This document shows positions 23,485 to 31,677 of a stretch of DNA of 64,000 nt, piece by piece. A model generated the notes under the pieces. That model saw only the letters and a program-made list of their open reading frames with translations. It made no database searches and was not told the origin of the DNA. This DNA comes from Paenibacillus radicis (ex Gao et al. 2016) (GTDB lineage: Bacteria > Bacillota > Bacilli > Paenibacillales > Paenibacillaceae), in contig NZ_BMHY01000004.1 in NCBI RefSeq assembly GCF_014641555.1, positions 1 to 64,000 of the forward strand, given 5' to 3'. The position numbers and the translations under genes were made by a program. Every line of letters starts with the position of its first letter. The first letter of the stretch is position 1.

Positions 23485-24822
23485 TTATTCGGATTTCGTT
23501 TCGAGCAGCTCCAGTTCAATAACCGTGTTCCGTGGATCCGGCAATGGGAAAGAAAGAGAATCTTGTCTGGTGAAATTGACGTACGCGTCGTTCACAAATT
23601 CTGCTGTATTCCAAGGGCGGCTTAAGATGAGCTCCGAACCGTCAGAGAGCAAACGCGCTGTACGGAGCTTACCTGCAAGTCCAGCGAGATTGATCGGCCC
23701 AATACTCTCTTCAAACACATGGGCATACAGCTTGTTTCCGCGCTGCGTATAGCGTCCCCATTCCGGCTTCGGCAATTCGGAGGCGCCGCATCCATAGATG
23801 CTGCTGCCGTTGCGGCTCATCCAGTCGCCCACTTCGGATAAAATGTCGAGCGATTCCTTCGGGATGTTGCCTTTCGCATCGGGACCAACATTGAGCAGCA
23901 TATTGCCGTTTTTACTTACGCATTCGACTAATTTGCGGATGATCGTAGCTGGTTTTTTATAATAATGATCGGCTGCTGCATAGCCCCAGTTGTTGTTGAG
24001 CGTAACGCAGGCTTCCCATGGAAGCGGTGTGCCGTCATGCGCCACAATGCCGCCTGGCGGAATAATTTGCTCAGGGGAGGCAAAGTCGCCGGCATAAGTA
24101 GTTGGATCATTCGTATACATCGTACCGCCGCCTTCGCTGCTGCCTTCCAAGCGGTTGTCAATGACAATATGCGGCTGCAGCTCACGCATCATCTCCATCA
24201 GCTCTGTTGCCCGCCACTTCTCGCCGCGCATCGTATCGTAGGAAAAGTCGAACCACATAATATCGAGCTTGCCGTAATTCGTCAGCAGCTCGCGTATTTG
24301 GCCGTGCATATAATCGACATAGCGGCCGAAGTTTTGCGGATCGCGTTTGAAGTTTTCATTGTTCTTCATCGGATGGAACTTGTCGCCGTATGCCGGGTAA
24401 TCCTCATGATACCAGTCAATGATGGAGTAGTACAAACCAACCTTTAGGCCCTCAGCGCGGAAAGCCTCCAGAAACTCGCTTACAAGATCCCGGCCGGCTT
24501 TCGTATTGGTTGATTTATATTCGGTCAGCTTGCTGTCGAAGAGACAGAAGCCTTCATGATGCTTTGCTGTAAGAACGACATATTTCATGCCAGCCTTCTT
24601 AGCGGCTTTTGCCCATTCTCTGGGGTTATAGTCTACCGGATCGAACTCGTCGAAATACTTCTGATAATCTTCCACACTAATGTTTTCATTGGAACGAATC
24701 CATTCTCCCCGTGCCGGGATTGCGTACAGTCCCCAGTGGATAAACATCCCGAAGCGTTCGTTCAAAAACCATTTGGTCCGTTCCGTTCTTTCTTGAATCA
24801 GATCTGCTTTTTGTGTGCTCAT
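23485..24822 (-). CDS. Alpha-L-fucosidase, GH29
   Basis: A cytoplasmic 445-residue glycoside hydrolase. The N-terminal TIM barrel has RFGMFIHWGLYAIPARGEW near residue 18, KYVVLTAKHHEGFCLFDS with the substrate-binding histidines, and LDIMWFDFSYD, whose WFD aspartate is the GH29 nucleophile. A C-terminal beta-sandwich follows. No signal peptide is present, so it would act on imported fucosides. I use the ATG at 24822 with GGAGG eight bases upstream. It is divergent from an AraC regulator that probably induces it. Confidence 0.92.
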   Translation of the reverse strand: MSTQKADLIQERTERTKWFLNERFGMFIHWGLYAIPARGEWIRSNENISVEDYQKYFDEFDPVDYNPREWAKAAKKAGMKYVVLTAKHHEGFCLFDSKLTEYKSTNTKAGRDLVSEFLEAFRAEGLKVGLYYSIIDWYHEDYPAYGDKFHPMKNNENFKRDPQNFGRYVDYMHGQIRELLTNYGKLDIMWFDFSYDTMRGEKWRATELMEMMRELQPHIVIDNRLEGSSEGGGTMYTNDPTTYAGDFASPEQIIPPGGIVAHDGTPLPWEACVTLNNNWGYAAADHYYKKPATIIRKLVECVSKNGNMLLNVGPDAKGNIPKESLDILSEVGDWMSRNGSSIYGCGASELPKPEWGRYTQRGNKLYAHVFEESIGPINLAGLAGKLRTARLLSDGSELILSRPWNTAEFVNDAYVNFTRQDSLSFPLPDPRNTVIELELLETKSE

Positions 24823-24939
24823 TGTATCAACCTCCGTTAGCTGGAATGACTTTGATTTTAGCAAGGTTATGATAGAATAGACAGATAGATGCCTAACCTG
24901 TACGGGTACAAAACTAACTATAATCGAGGTTCAGCCGCA

Positions 24940-25761
24940 ATGACCGATAACCGGAATATGGCCATCCAGCAAATGGTCGCGAACATGCAGGTTCACATAT
25001 GGGAGGCCAGAAAGCAGCAATGCTGGCCCGAATGGCGAGACATCGACTACACCCCTTCCTATAACAAGCTCTATTATATTTTGGAAGGAGAGGGCTGGCT
25101 AAAAATCGGAGACCATGAGCTGTATCCGACGCCAGGACAGCTTATTTTAATGCCGGCTCATATTCAGCAATCTTATTCAACGATCAGCGATAAGCCTTTT
25201 CTAAAGCATTGGTGCCATTTCTCCGCGACAGTCGGCAACTCGGACGTCTTCCAGTGGCTGGATGTCCCGTATTGCTATGACTCGCTTGACCCGGCAATTA
25301 TGAAAGAGCTGTTCGGACAGTTGTCGGAGGCGAACATGCAAAGCTCCGTTACAGCGCGGCTAAAAGAAAAATCAGTGCTGCTCGACATTTTATCGCGTAT
25401 TATCGAATTAGAGCCTATTCATATTTTGCAGAATAAGACGGATGAAATGGAGCGCTTGTCCGTTATTCAGCAGTACATCGAGAATCATCTGCATGAAGAG
25501 GTGACGGTTGAACGGATGGCAGCCGTGCTGCATCTGCATCCTAACTATTTTATTAAGTATTTCAAGCGGCATTTTGGCATTCCGCCACTCCGGTATATGA
25601 ATCTGAAACGGATGGACAAGGCCAAGCTTATGCTGCAGACGACTTCCTCGAGCATTAAGGAAATTGCCCTGTCGACGGGCTTTGACGATGCGAACTATTT
25701 CTCGAAAATTTTCAGAAAAGAAGTCGGCTACAGCCCTTCGGAATACCGGTCTCAGCTTTAG
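24940..25761 (+). CDS. AraC family transcriptional regulator
   Basis: A 273-residue regulator. It has an N-terminal cupin (YYILEGEGWLKIGDHELYPTPGQLILMPA, residues ~45-73) and a C-terminal pair of HTH motifs (VTVERMAAVLHLHPNYFIKYFK and IKEIALSTGFDDANYFSKIF, each shorter than 20-23 residues), ending GYSPSEYR. The ATG at 24940 has a modest GAGG; the ATG at 24889 is an alternative without one. It is divergent from the GH29 gene with 117 bases between, so it is the likely activator of fucoside use. Confidence 0.85.
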   Translation: MTDNRNMAIQQMVANMQVHIWEARKQQCWPEWRDIDYTPSYNKLYYILEGEGWLKIGDHELYPTPGQLILMPAHIQQSYSTISDKPFLKHWCHFSATVGNSDVFQWLDVPYCYDSLDPAIMKELFGQLSEANMQSSVTARLKEKSVLLDILSRIIELEPIHILQNKTDEMERLSVIQQYIENHLHEEVTVERMAAVLHLHPNYFIKYFKRHFGIPPLRYMNLKRMDKAKLMLQTTSSSIKEIALSTGFDDANYFSKIFRKEVGYSPSEYRSQL

Positions 25762-25787
25762 GGCGGAAGGGTAAATTGCATATAGAA

Positions 25788-25833
25788 AAAGAATCGCCTT
25801 GCAGAGCTGCTGCAAGGCGATTCTTTATTTTTT
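25788..25833. terminator. Strong bidirectional terminator
   Basis: A 17-bp perfect stem, AAAGAATCGCCTTGCAG with CTGCAAGGCGATTCTTT, is followed by ATTTTTTG. It separates the AraC gene from the convergent HAD gene. Confidence 0.85.
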
Positions 25834-25849
25834 GATTGTTTAGAGCTGC

Positions 25850-26524
25850 TTAATTAGGCGGTGTTGTCGCTGGCAGTACCGCTGCCAGGCTGGGCAGCTC
25901 ATAATTTGGCGGCTGCTGAAGCTCTTCCTGCGGCTGGCCGTTACGGTTGATCCAAGCGGTACGAAACCCAAAGCTGGCAGCTCCAGAGGTATCCCAGCCA
26001 TGCGCGGCTATGAATAATACATCTTCACGCCTTAAGCCAGTATGGTCCAGTACTAAACTGTAGGCGGCAGGGGCGGGTTTGTATTGCCTGATTTCGTCCA
26101 CGCTAATCGCAAGATCGATATAAGGCTCCAGACCGCTGTTGCGGAGCAGGGGAGTGATCATATCGGCAGAGCCGTTCGACAGTATGATTGTTTTGTATCC
26201 CTTTTGCTTCAGTTCTTGAAGCAAATAGGCAGAATCGGCAAAGGGAGGGAGATGATTGTAGCCTTCCATCAGCCAGCGTTCGGCATCGGGAGAAAGCTTG
26301 ATCTGCGCGGCGCCAGCCGCATAACGAAGTGAATCAAGCGCGATTTCGTTAAAGGGCCGATACCGGCCCATGATTTGTCTTAACAGCGTGTATTCATTTT
26401 GTTTATCCCGCCAAATGCTTCCAAGCAGCACGCCTCTCCCCGGATACAATTTTTCCGCTGCCCGGTCGATATCATTCTCATTAATAAGTGTTCCGTATAA
26501 GTCAAATACGTAAGCTTTGAACAT
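25850..26524 (-). CDS. HAD hydrolase, L-2-haloacid dehalogenase type
   Basis: A 224-residue HAD protein. The nucleophile motif is AYVFDLYGTL (Asp near residue 7), motif II ILSNGS, motif III lysine in RQYKPAP, and the acidic motif is replaced by AAHGWDTSGAASFG, which is the type II haloacid dehalogenase pattern (DVxxHxxDxxGA). It may hydrolyse 2-haloacids or simply be a housekeeping phosphatase-like HAD. I use the ATG at 26524 with AAAGGAAC upstream; the longer frame has no ribosome binding site. Monocistronic. Confidence 0.85.
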   Translation of the reverse strand: MFKAYVFDLYGTLINENDIDRAAEKLYPGRGVLLGSIWRDKQNEYTLLRQIMGRYRPFNEIALDSLRYAAGAAQIKLSPDAERWLMEGYNHLPPFADSAYLLQELKQKGYKTIILSNGSADMITPLLRNSGLEPYIDLAISVDEIRQYKPAPAAYSLVLDHTGLRREDVLFIAAHGWDTSGAASFGFRTAWINRNGQPQEELQQPPNYELPSLAAVLPATTPPN

Positions 26525-26670
26525 TCGTCTGTTCCTTTCTGCGAGCGTAATCATCTTCACATTCGTATTCGGCTAAAGCCCTTAATAGAACATTTACATT
26601 GCCCTTGCTGCAACTTTAAGAGGAGAGCTGCCGTTTAGTAGACATCCCCGAAGAAAAGGATGATGCAACT

Positions 26671-27792
26671 ATGAATAACAAGAAGAAAAAAATAGCGTTA
26701 GCCGGATTTGCTGTTGTCATCGGTTTGGTGCCTTTGCTCCATACGGTACCGGTTCAAGCCGCAGGACAGAAAACAGAAGTCAAATTCCAGTTGAATGCGA
26801 AATCCTATACGAATAATTCCGGCGTCCATACGCTTGCTGCTGCACCTTACAAATTGCATAATACGACGATGGTGCCTTTAAGGGCGTTGACGGAGTCTTT
26901 AGGCGGAACGATTCAATGGAATGAAGCGACCAAAACGGCAACGCTGTCCGGCGGAACATACGGCAAGCTCACGTTCAAGGTGAATGATAGCTGGCTTATC
27001 GATAAGCAGGGAAATAAGCAGAAGCTTCCGGAGAAGGTTGTCCAAACGAAAGGAATGATTTTCGTTCCGGTACGGAATTTGGCGCAAGCGATGGGAGCAC
27101 AAGTGACGTGGAACGAGGCGGCTAAGACGATCGCAATTTCCAGCACGCTGCCGGAAACCGGTTCTAAAACCTACCGTTATGCATTTGATAAAGACCTTGA
27201 AGGCTGGTCGGGTAATTTTGCCGATTTACCGGTCAAATATGATCAATCGATTTATGAATTGGCCTTTGCCAGAGAAGCAATTCCGGGTGCAGGAGGCAGC
27301 GCAGCGAATTACGGCTTGAAGCTCAAGGGCATGAATCGCAGCGATGATTTGTTTATGTTTTTAACGAAAAAAGTAGACGGACTTGCTAAAAACACGACGT
27401 ATAACGCTAAGCTGGAGTTCGCGATGTATACGAATGAAGCGGGCGAAATGATGGGCGTCGGGGGAGCTCCTGGCGAATCGGTCTTCATCAAGGCCGGTGT
27501 CGTGACAACCGAGCCGAAAGTAGTGCAGATCAATGATACCGGTGATTTATATTACCGGATGAATGTGGATAAAGGCAATCAAGGAACAGAGGGCAAGGAT
27601 ATGAAGCTTGTCGGCAATGCCGTTAAGCCTGATTCCGGCAAAGAAGGCTATCAGCGCAAGACATTCACTTACAATGTCAAAGTGAAATCCGACAGCAATG
27701 GGCAGTTGTATATTATTATCGGCAGCGACTCCGGTTACGAGGGCTTGTCCACCCTGTATTTTGACGATATTTCGTTGACGTTGACTCCTTAA
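26671..27792 (+). CDS. Secreted stalk-domain protein (copper amine oxidase N-terminal domain)
   Basis: A 373-residue exported protein. The signal peptide has a KKKK start, a hydrophobic core and an AXA-type site at VQAA (about residue 31). Residues ~45-150 are a copper-amine-oxidase N-terminal-like domain: two VPLRALTESLGGTIQWNE / VPVRNLAQAMGAQVTWNE repeats, each followed by a TATLSG-type strand. This domain is very common in Paenibacillus surface proteins. The rest is a beta-rich domain of unknown function. No catalytic Tyr/His set of amine oxidases is present, so it is not an enzyme of that class. Confidence 0.85.
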   Translation: MNNKKKKIALAGFAVVIGLVPLLHTVPVQAAGQKTEVKFQLNAKSYTNNSGVHTLAAAPYKLHNTTMVPLRALTESLGGTIQWNEATKTATLSGGTYGKLTFKVNDSWLIDKQGNKQKLPEKVVQTKGMIFVPVRNLAQAMGAQVTWNEAAKTIAISSTLPETGSKTYRYAFDKDLEGWSGNFADLPVKYDQSIYELAFAREAIPGAGGSAANYGLKLKGMNRSDDLFMFLTKKVDGLAKNTTYNAKLEFAMYTNEAGEMMGVGGAPGESVFIKAGVVTTEPKVVQINDTGDLYYRMNVDKGNQGTEGKDMKLVGNAVKPDSGKEGYQRKTFTYNVKVKSDSNGQLYIIIGSDSGYEGLSTLYFDDISLTLTP

Positions 27793-27814
27793 TCTGCAAC
27801 TGTGAAATAAAGAT

Positions 27815-27851
27815 GAGCTTGTTCCTATTGAGGACAAGCTCTTTCTTTTTG
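27815..27851 (+). terminator. Intrinsic terminator after the stalk-domain gene
   Basis: GAGCTTGTTCC pairs with GGACAAGCTC around a short loop, followed by TTTCTTTTTGC. Confidence 0.7.
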
Positions 27852-27914
27852 CAAAGGATCAATATGCGTATAACGGTTTACAAAGGAGGGGAGGATTTGT
27901 TAATATGGTTGAAA

Positions 27915-28201
27915 TATTATAAACGCGATGATGAGAAGAGTAAGGCGGACATGTCCTGCACAGAGAGCTCCGGATGCTGAAAAGGAGCCAGGAAGGTTAG
28001 TCTGAAACAAGCCTCTGAGCAGCACGCCGGAACTTGAAGGGATGGCGCGACGGGAGCTCCCGTTACAGAGCTAGAGTATAACCATGGCTGAGCCATGCCG
28101 TACTTGAAGAGGTTAATATGGCGACATATTAATGAACCTGGGGTGGCACCACGAAATTTCGTCCCCAAGACTTGAAGTCTTGGAGGTGGGATTTTTTTTT
28201 G
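27915..28201 (+). promoter_or_regulatory. T-box riboswitch, glutamine type
   Basis: A T-box leader directly before the GlnRS gene. The conserved T-box string GGTGGCACCACG is at 28142-28153; its UGGC pairs with the GCCA end expected for tRNA-Gln. Stem I contains an AGTA motif (about 27938) and an AGAGAG-type internal element near 27962. On the return strand TGAAACAAGCC places the codon CAA at 28008-28010 in the specifier position, which matches glutamine. The terminator is CCAAGACT/AGTCTTGG (28165-28183) followed by AGGTGGGA and a long T run at 28192. Uncharged tRNA-Gln would favour antitermination. Confidence 0.88.
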
Positions 28202-28235
28202 TGTCAAAAAATGCGTTCATTAGGAGGAGTCAGCT

Positions 28236-29909
28236 ATGAATACCGAACAAGATCCACGATCAGACCATTTTTTATATAAAGAAATTCGCGCAGAGCTTCA
28301 GACGCTGCCTTTCGGAAGGGTGATGTGCACGCGTTTCCCGCCTGAGCCTAACGGTTATCTTCACATCGGCAGCGCATATGCGATTCATACAAATTATAGG
28401 ATGGCCCAAAGGTTTAACGGAACCTTTCATTTGCGCTTCGATGATACGAATCCGCTTAAGGAGGACATCCGCTACGTTCAGGCTATTATAGAGGATATGA
28501 AGTGGCTGGGCTATGATCCGGAGTCGCATATCTATTACGGCTCGGATTACTCCGAAACCATTTACGATGCGGCCGTTCAATTGATCCGGAAGGGCAAAGC
28601 GTATGTCTGCGACTTAACGCCTGAGGAAATGAAGCTGCACCGGGGCACGCTGACGGAGCCAGGTACGGACAGCCCATACCGCAACCGCTCAATAGAGGAA
28701 AACCTGGCTTTGTTCCGTAAAATGAAGGAAGGCGAATTTCCCGCCTCATCCAAGGTTCTCCGTGCCAAAATCGATATGAAATCGCCGAATATGACGCTGC
28801 GCGATCCTGTTCTTTATCGCATTTTATACGCCGAGCATTACAGAACGGGAACCGAATGGTGCATCTTTCCGATGTATGATTTCGCTCATCCGATTCAGGA
28901 TGCCATCGAAGGTATTACGTATTCGCTATGCTCGATCGAATTCAAGGAGCATAGACCGCTGTATGAATGGGTTCTAAACGAGCTGGAAACGCCGGAGCCT
29001 CCCCGTCAACGGGAGTTTGGCCGGCTTAGTCTGACAGGCGTCGTGACGAGCAAGCGTTTTTTGCGGCAGCTAGTCGAAGGCGGTTATGTAGACGGATGGG
29101 ATGATCCGAGGCTGCCGACGCTGCGAGGGTTAAGGAGAAGAGGGTATACGCCGGAGAGCATACAGAGCTTCGTAGAAGAGGTAGGCAATATCCGGGCTCA
29201 TAGCACCGTTGATATATCGCTTCTGGATCAGTTGCTCAGGCAGGATTTGAAGGCGAAGACCGTTAGTGTGATGGCAGTATTGCAGCCATTGAAGGTCGTC
29301 ATTACAAATTATCCGGAAGGGGAGACCGAGCTGCTTTCTCTGGAGAACAATAGTGAGAATGGAGCACTTGGCACTAGAGAGGTGCCATTCTCCAGTACGA
29401 TATATATCGAGCGGGAAGACTTTATGGAGCATCCGGTTAAAGGGTTTCATCGCTTGATGCCTCAAGGTGAAGTAAGGCTGAAGGGTGCTTATTTTATCCG
29501 TTGCGAGGAAGTAATTAAGGACCCCGTTAGCGGTGAAGTGACCGAGCTTCGCTGTACGTATGATCCGCTTACGAAAAGCGGCAGCGGCTTTGAGGGCCGC
29601 AAGGTCAAAGGGACGATTCATTGGGTCTCGGCCAGCCATGCTGTAGAGGCTGATATTCATCTATACGAGCGGCTGCTTCTTGATGACAAACTGCCGGAGG
29701 GGGATAACTGGGCGGAAGTCTTGAACCCTAACTCCCGTGTAATCGTATCGAAGGCTTTAATAGAGCCTTATATCGAGACTGCTGCTCCAGAGCAAAAGTT
29801 TCAGTTTTTCCGGCATGGTTATTTCGCCGTCGATACCCGTTTGACAACCGATCATCAGCTCGTCTTCAATCGGATCGTTCCGTTAAAGGATAGCTGGAAT
29901 AAGCGGTGA
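28236..29909 (+). CDS. glnS: Glutaminyl-tRNA synthetase
   Basis: A 557-residue class I synthetase. It has PPEPNGYLHIGSAYAI as the HIGH motif near residue 36, FDDTNP and the GlnRS-type catalytic body, TSKRFL as the KMSKS-equivalent near residue 270, and the two C-terminal beta-barrels that read the anticodon. It is GlnRS rather than GluRS by the barrel-type C-terminus and the HIGS loop. Most Bacillota make Gln-tRNA by GatCAB transamidation; a minority carry GlnRS, often thought to be acquired by transfer. The AGGAGGAG site is optimal. Expression is controlled by the T-box just upstream. Confidence 0.92.
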   Translation: MNTEQDPRSDHFLYKEIRAELQTLPFGRVMCTRFPPEPNGYLHIGSAYAIHTNYRMAQRFNGTFHLRFDDTNPLKEDIRYVQAIIEDMKWLGYDPESHIYYGSDYSETIYDAAVQLIRKGKAYVCDLTPEEMKLHRGTLTEPGTDSPYRNRSIEENLALFRKMKEGEFPASSKVLRAKIDMKSPNMTLRDPVLYRILYAEHYRTGTEWCIFPMYDFAHPIQDAIEGITYSLCSIEFKEHRPLYEWVLNELETPEPPRQREFGRLSLTGVVTSKRFLRQLVEGGYVDGWDDPRLPTLRGLRRRGYTPESIQSFVEEVGNIRAHSTVDISLLDQLLRQDLKAKTVSVMAVLQPLKVVITNYPEGETELLSLENNSENGALGTREVPFSSTIYIEREDFMEHPVKGFHRLMPQGEVRLKGAYFIRCEEVIKDPVSGEVTELRCTYDPLTKSGSGFEGRKVKGTIHWVSASHAVEADIHLYERLLLDDKLPEGDNWAEVLNPNSRVIVSKALIEPYIETAAPEQKFQFFRHGYFAVDTRLTTDHQLVFNRIVPLKDSWNKR

Positions 29910-29991
29910 GCCTTTGAACGATTGATTGCTGGTCCCTTCAGAAGCGAGAAAACGGAAAGGTATAATCCCGGCCCTTTGCGGAAGGAGCAAC

Positions 29992-30181
29992 AAAATGCAA
30001 AAGTGCATGCTGATGAGCGTCAAAAGGTCCAAAACAGCGTTCAAAATGTAAAAGTGCATTTGAAATCGCTCGATTTTACTCTATAGGGCTGTTTTGGGCC
30101 GATCAAAATGTACATTTGCATTTTGATGCGATAAATCGTCGATAAAACGGCTGACAACATGCAGATTTACATTTTGATCTA
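29992..30181 (+). repeat. Interspersed palindromic repeat, copy B
   Basis: A ~190-bp copy in the intergenic region after glnS. It has two direct units (AAAATGCAAAAGTGCA at 29992 and AAAATGTAAAAGTGCA near 30043) and two inverted ones (TGTACATTTGCATTTTGAT near 30108 and TGCAGATTTACATTTTGAT near 30160), so the transcript could fold back. The core TTGAAATCGCTCGATTT is shared with copy A. Bases 29910-30260 otherwise hold no gene. Confidence 0.8.
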
Positions 30182-30260
30182 TATTCGCTGGAGTTTTTAG
30201 TACACGCTTCGCAAGAGATTGGTTGAAAATAATCAAATCTTTTGAATAGGAGGGATGTTC

Positions 30261-30539
30261 TTGCGATATATTTGCTGGGAAATTATAAGTTATGAAGAGA
30301 GAGTTCCTCAGACCATTTACTCTGAAATTGATGATTTTGGATATGAAGTTAGGAAAATTGAAAAATATTTCGATGGAACAGTTGGCTATGCCTCTCATGA
30401 TAGAGAAGAAGGAAAGACACTCTTAGCAGATCAGATGATTCCAACTGTTGATGAATTAAATATGGAAAATGGTATAAGAGCTCGACATTTGACAAGTGAT
30501 GAATTCAAGAAACTCTGGTTTGAATATACTCAAAAATAA
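30261..30539 (+). CDS. Small hypothetical protein, DUF6881-like
   Basis: A 92-residue acidic protein. The sequence RYICWEIISYEERVPQTIYSE and DDFGYEVRKIEKYFDG...GYASHD resembles the DUF6881 family, whose members sit among polymorphic-toxin immunity and orphan genes; this assignment is from memory of the pattern. I use the TTG at 30261, with AGGAGG seven bases upstream; the ATG at 30255 is directly against the ribosome binding site. It stands alone between repeat copy B and a terminator, and codon use looks more A/T-rich than its neighbours. Confidence 0.7.
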   Translation: MRYICWEIISYEERVPQTIYSEIDDFGYEVRKIEKYFDGTVGYASHDREEGKTLLADQMIPTVDELNMENGIRARHLTSDEFKKLWFEYTQK

Positions 30540-30590
30540 ATTAATTGCTTAATGATGGAAGTGGAGTATACGAATGGTTTTTCGCTACGG

Positions 30591-30623
30591 AAAAACGGTT
30601 CCCTGGCGGGGAACCGTTTTTTT
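30591..30623 (+). terminator. Intrinsic terminator
   Basis: AAAACGGTTCCC pairs with GGGAACCGTTTT across a short loop and runs into a T tract. It closes the DUF6881-like gene and faces the convergent TIGR03943 gene. Confidence 0.8.
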
Positions 30624-30658
30624 ATCGCCCATGAAGGAGATAGGGGCATTTCTTCAAA

Positions 30659-31660
30659 TCAAGGATGCTCCTTCTCCTTCTCTGCAAGCATCGCGTCAAA
30701 AAACGCGTCATCGGGATAGACGTAAGGCGACTTCGGTTGTTTGATCGTTTTAAGCTCATCGATTTTCAGCTCCATCACTTCATTGCCGAGGTAATGGGTT
30801 AAACCGATTGTACCGGTTGCCTGAACCCAAGTGTCATCGGCTAGCTTATTGCCGTCAGGTACAGCCGCCAGAATACCATATGGCTCCGTGTCTGCGGAGC
30901 AGCATAACATCGCTAGTCGGGAAATGACGAATTGCCCGTCCTTCATCGTATCCTCACGATACACAAAGCCGCTTATTTCCACCGTTTTGCCGATAAAATT
31001 GTCTCTGTACAAATCTAAAGTTGTCAACGTCTCCATAAAGCCGAATTCATTCACGGCGATGGCATCATCGCTCTGATACCACTTCATCCCAAGCCTCGCA
31101 TGAAGCTCTGTATAGGTGTCAGAAGGAAACAAGGCTTGCAGCGGATCTGTTGCCGGAGGCGGCGGGGTTGTTGTGACCGGCATCATTTCCGCAAGATCCA
31201 CTTCCTTGATTTTATCCGGTTGAATGCTGGATTCCGGGATAACAGCCGGGCTTGCAACCGCTGAATCCGTTCCTATAACCAGCGCGCTGCTTGTTAGATT
31301 CATGCCTTTCAAGGAAGCCATACCGCTTCCGAGCAACGTATCCTGCGTGAACAGTCCAAGCGCTAGCGGCAGTATAAACAAGCTGTATGCTGCAGCATTT
31401 TTCCATAAGGAGTTGGAGATCGGATGGTTGCAGCTGCAAGACTCTTTTCTCTTGGCATCATAGGTTTGAAAAGCAATAAAAGCTTGGCAAACTGCGACCA
31501 GAAAGAGACCTAAGGCCGCGAGCTTCACGTATAACTCTGTTCGGGGTGCTATGTAGTAATGAAGCCGGCCTTCCTGCACAAGGCGAACGATGAGGCAGGA
31601 GAAGCTGCCGAGGATTATGGATCGCAGTAAATAATGAAACAGCATCGTTCGTTGCGGCAT
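30659..31660 (-). CDS. TIGR03943 family membrane protein
   Basis: A 333-residue protein with three membrane helices at the N-terminus (about residues 10-28, 43-64 and 88-105) and a soluble domain. A Pro-rich linker (TTPPPPATDP) precedes an OB-like domain with GKTVEISGFVYRED and AMLCCSADTEPYG, the family signature with a Cys pair. In B. subtilis the equivalent pair is YcgQ/YcgR. The family always pairs with a DUF318 permease, as here (17 bases upstream in the operon). Probable metal or small-molecule transport accessory; the function is not established. Confidence 0.85.
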   Translation of the reverse strand: MPQRTMLFHYLLRSIILGSFSCLIVRLVQEGRLHYYIAPRTELYVKLAALGLFLVAVCQAFIAFQTYDAKRKESCSCNHPISNSLWKNAAAYSLFILPLALGLFTQDTLLGSGMASLKGMNLTSSALVIGTDSAVASPAVIPESSIQPDKIKEVDLAEMMPVTTTPPPPATDPLQALFPSDTYTELHARLGMKWYQSDDAIAVNEFGFMETLTTLDLYRDNFIGKTVEISGFVYREDTMKDGQFVISRLAMLCCSADTEPYGILAAVPDGNKLADDTWVQATGTIGLTHYLGNEVMELKIDELKTIKQPKSPYVYPDDAFFDAMLAEKEKEHP

Positions 31661-31677
31661 GTTAATTGCTCCTCTCT

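Noticed and set aside
23965-24447. 160-codon plus-strand frame inside the fucosidase gene
   Set aside because: Low-complexity composition typical of antisense of a GC-rich coding region; GH29 on the other strand explains it.
29992-30181. CRISPR array
   Set aside because: The units alternate in orientation, differ between copies and have no regular spacers; no cas genes are in the window.
30081-30398. Open minus-strand frame with the peptide HQNANVHF
   Set aside because: It lies over repeat copy B and the antisense strand of the DUF6881-like gene. The same peptide recurs over repeat copy C, so it is a shadow of the repeat and not a protein family.
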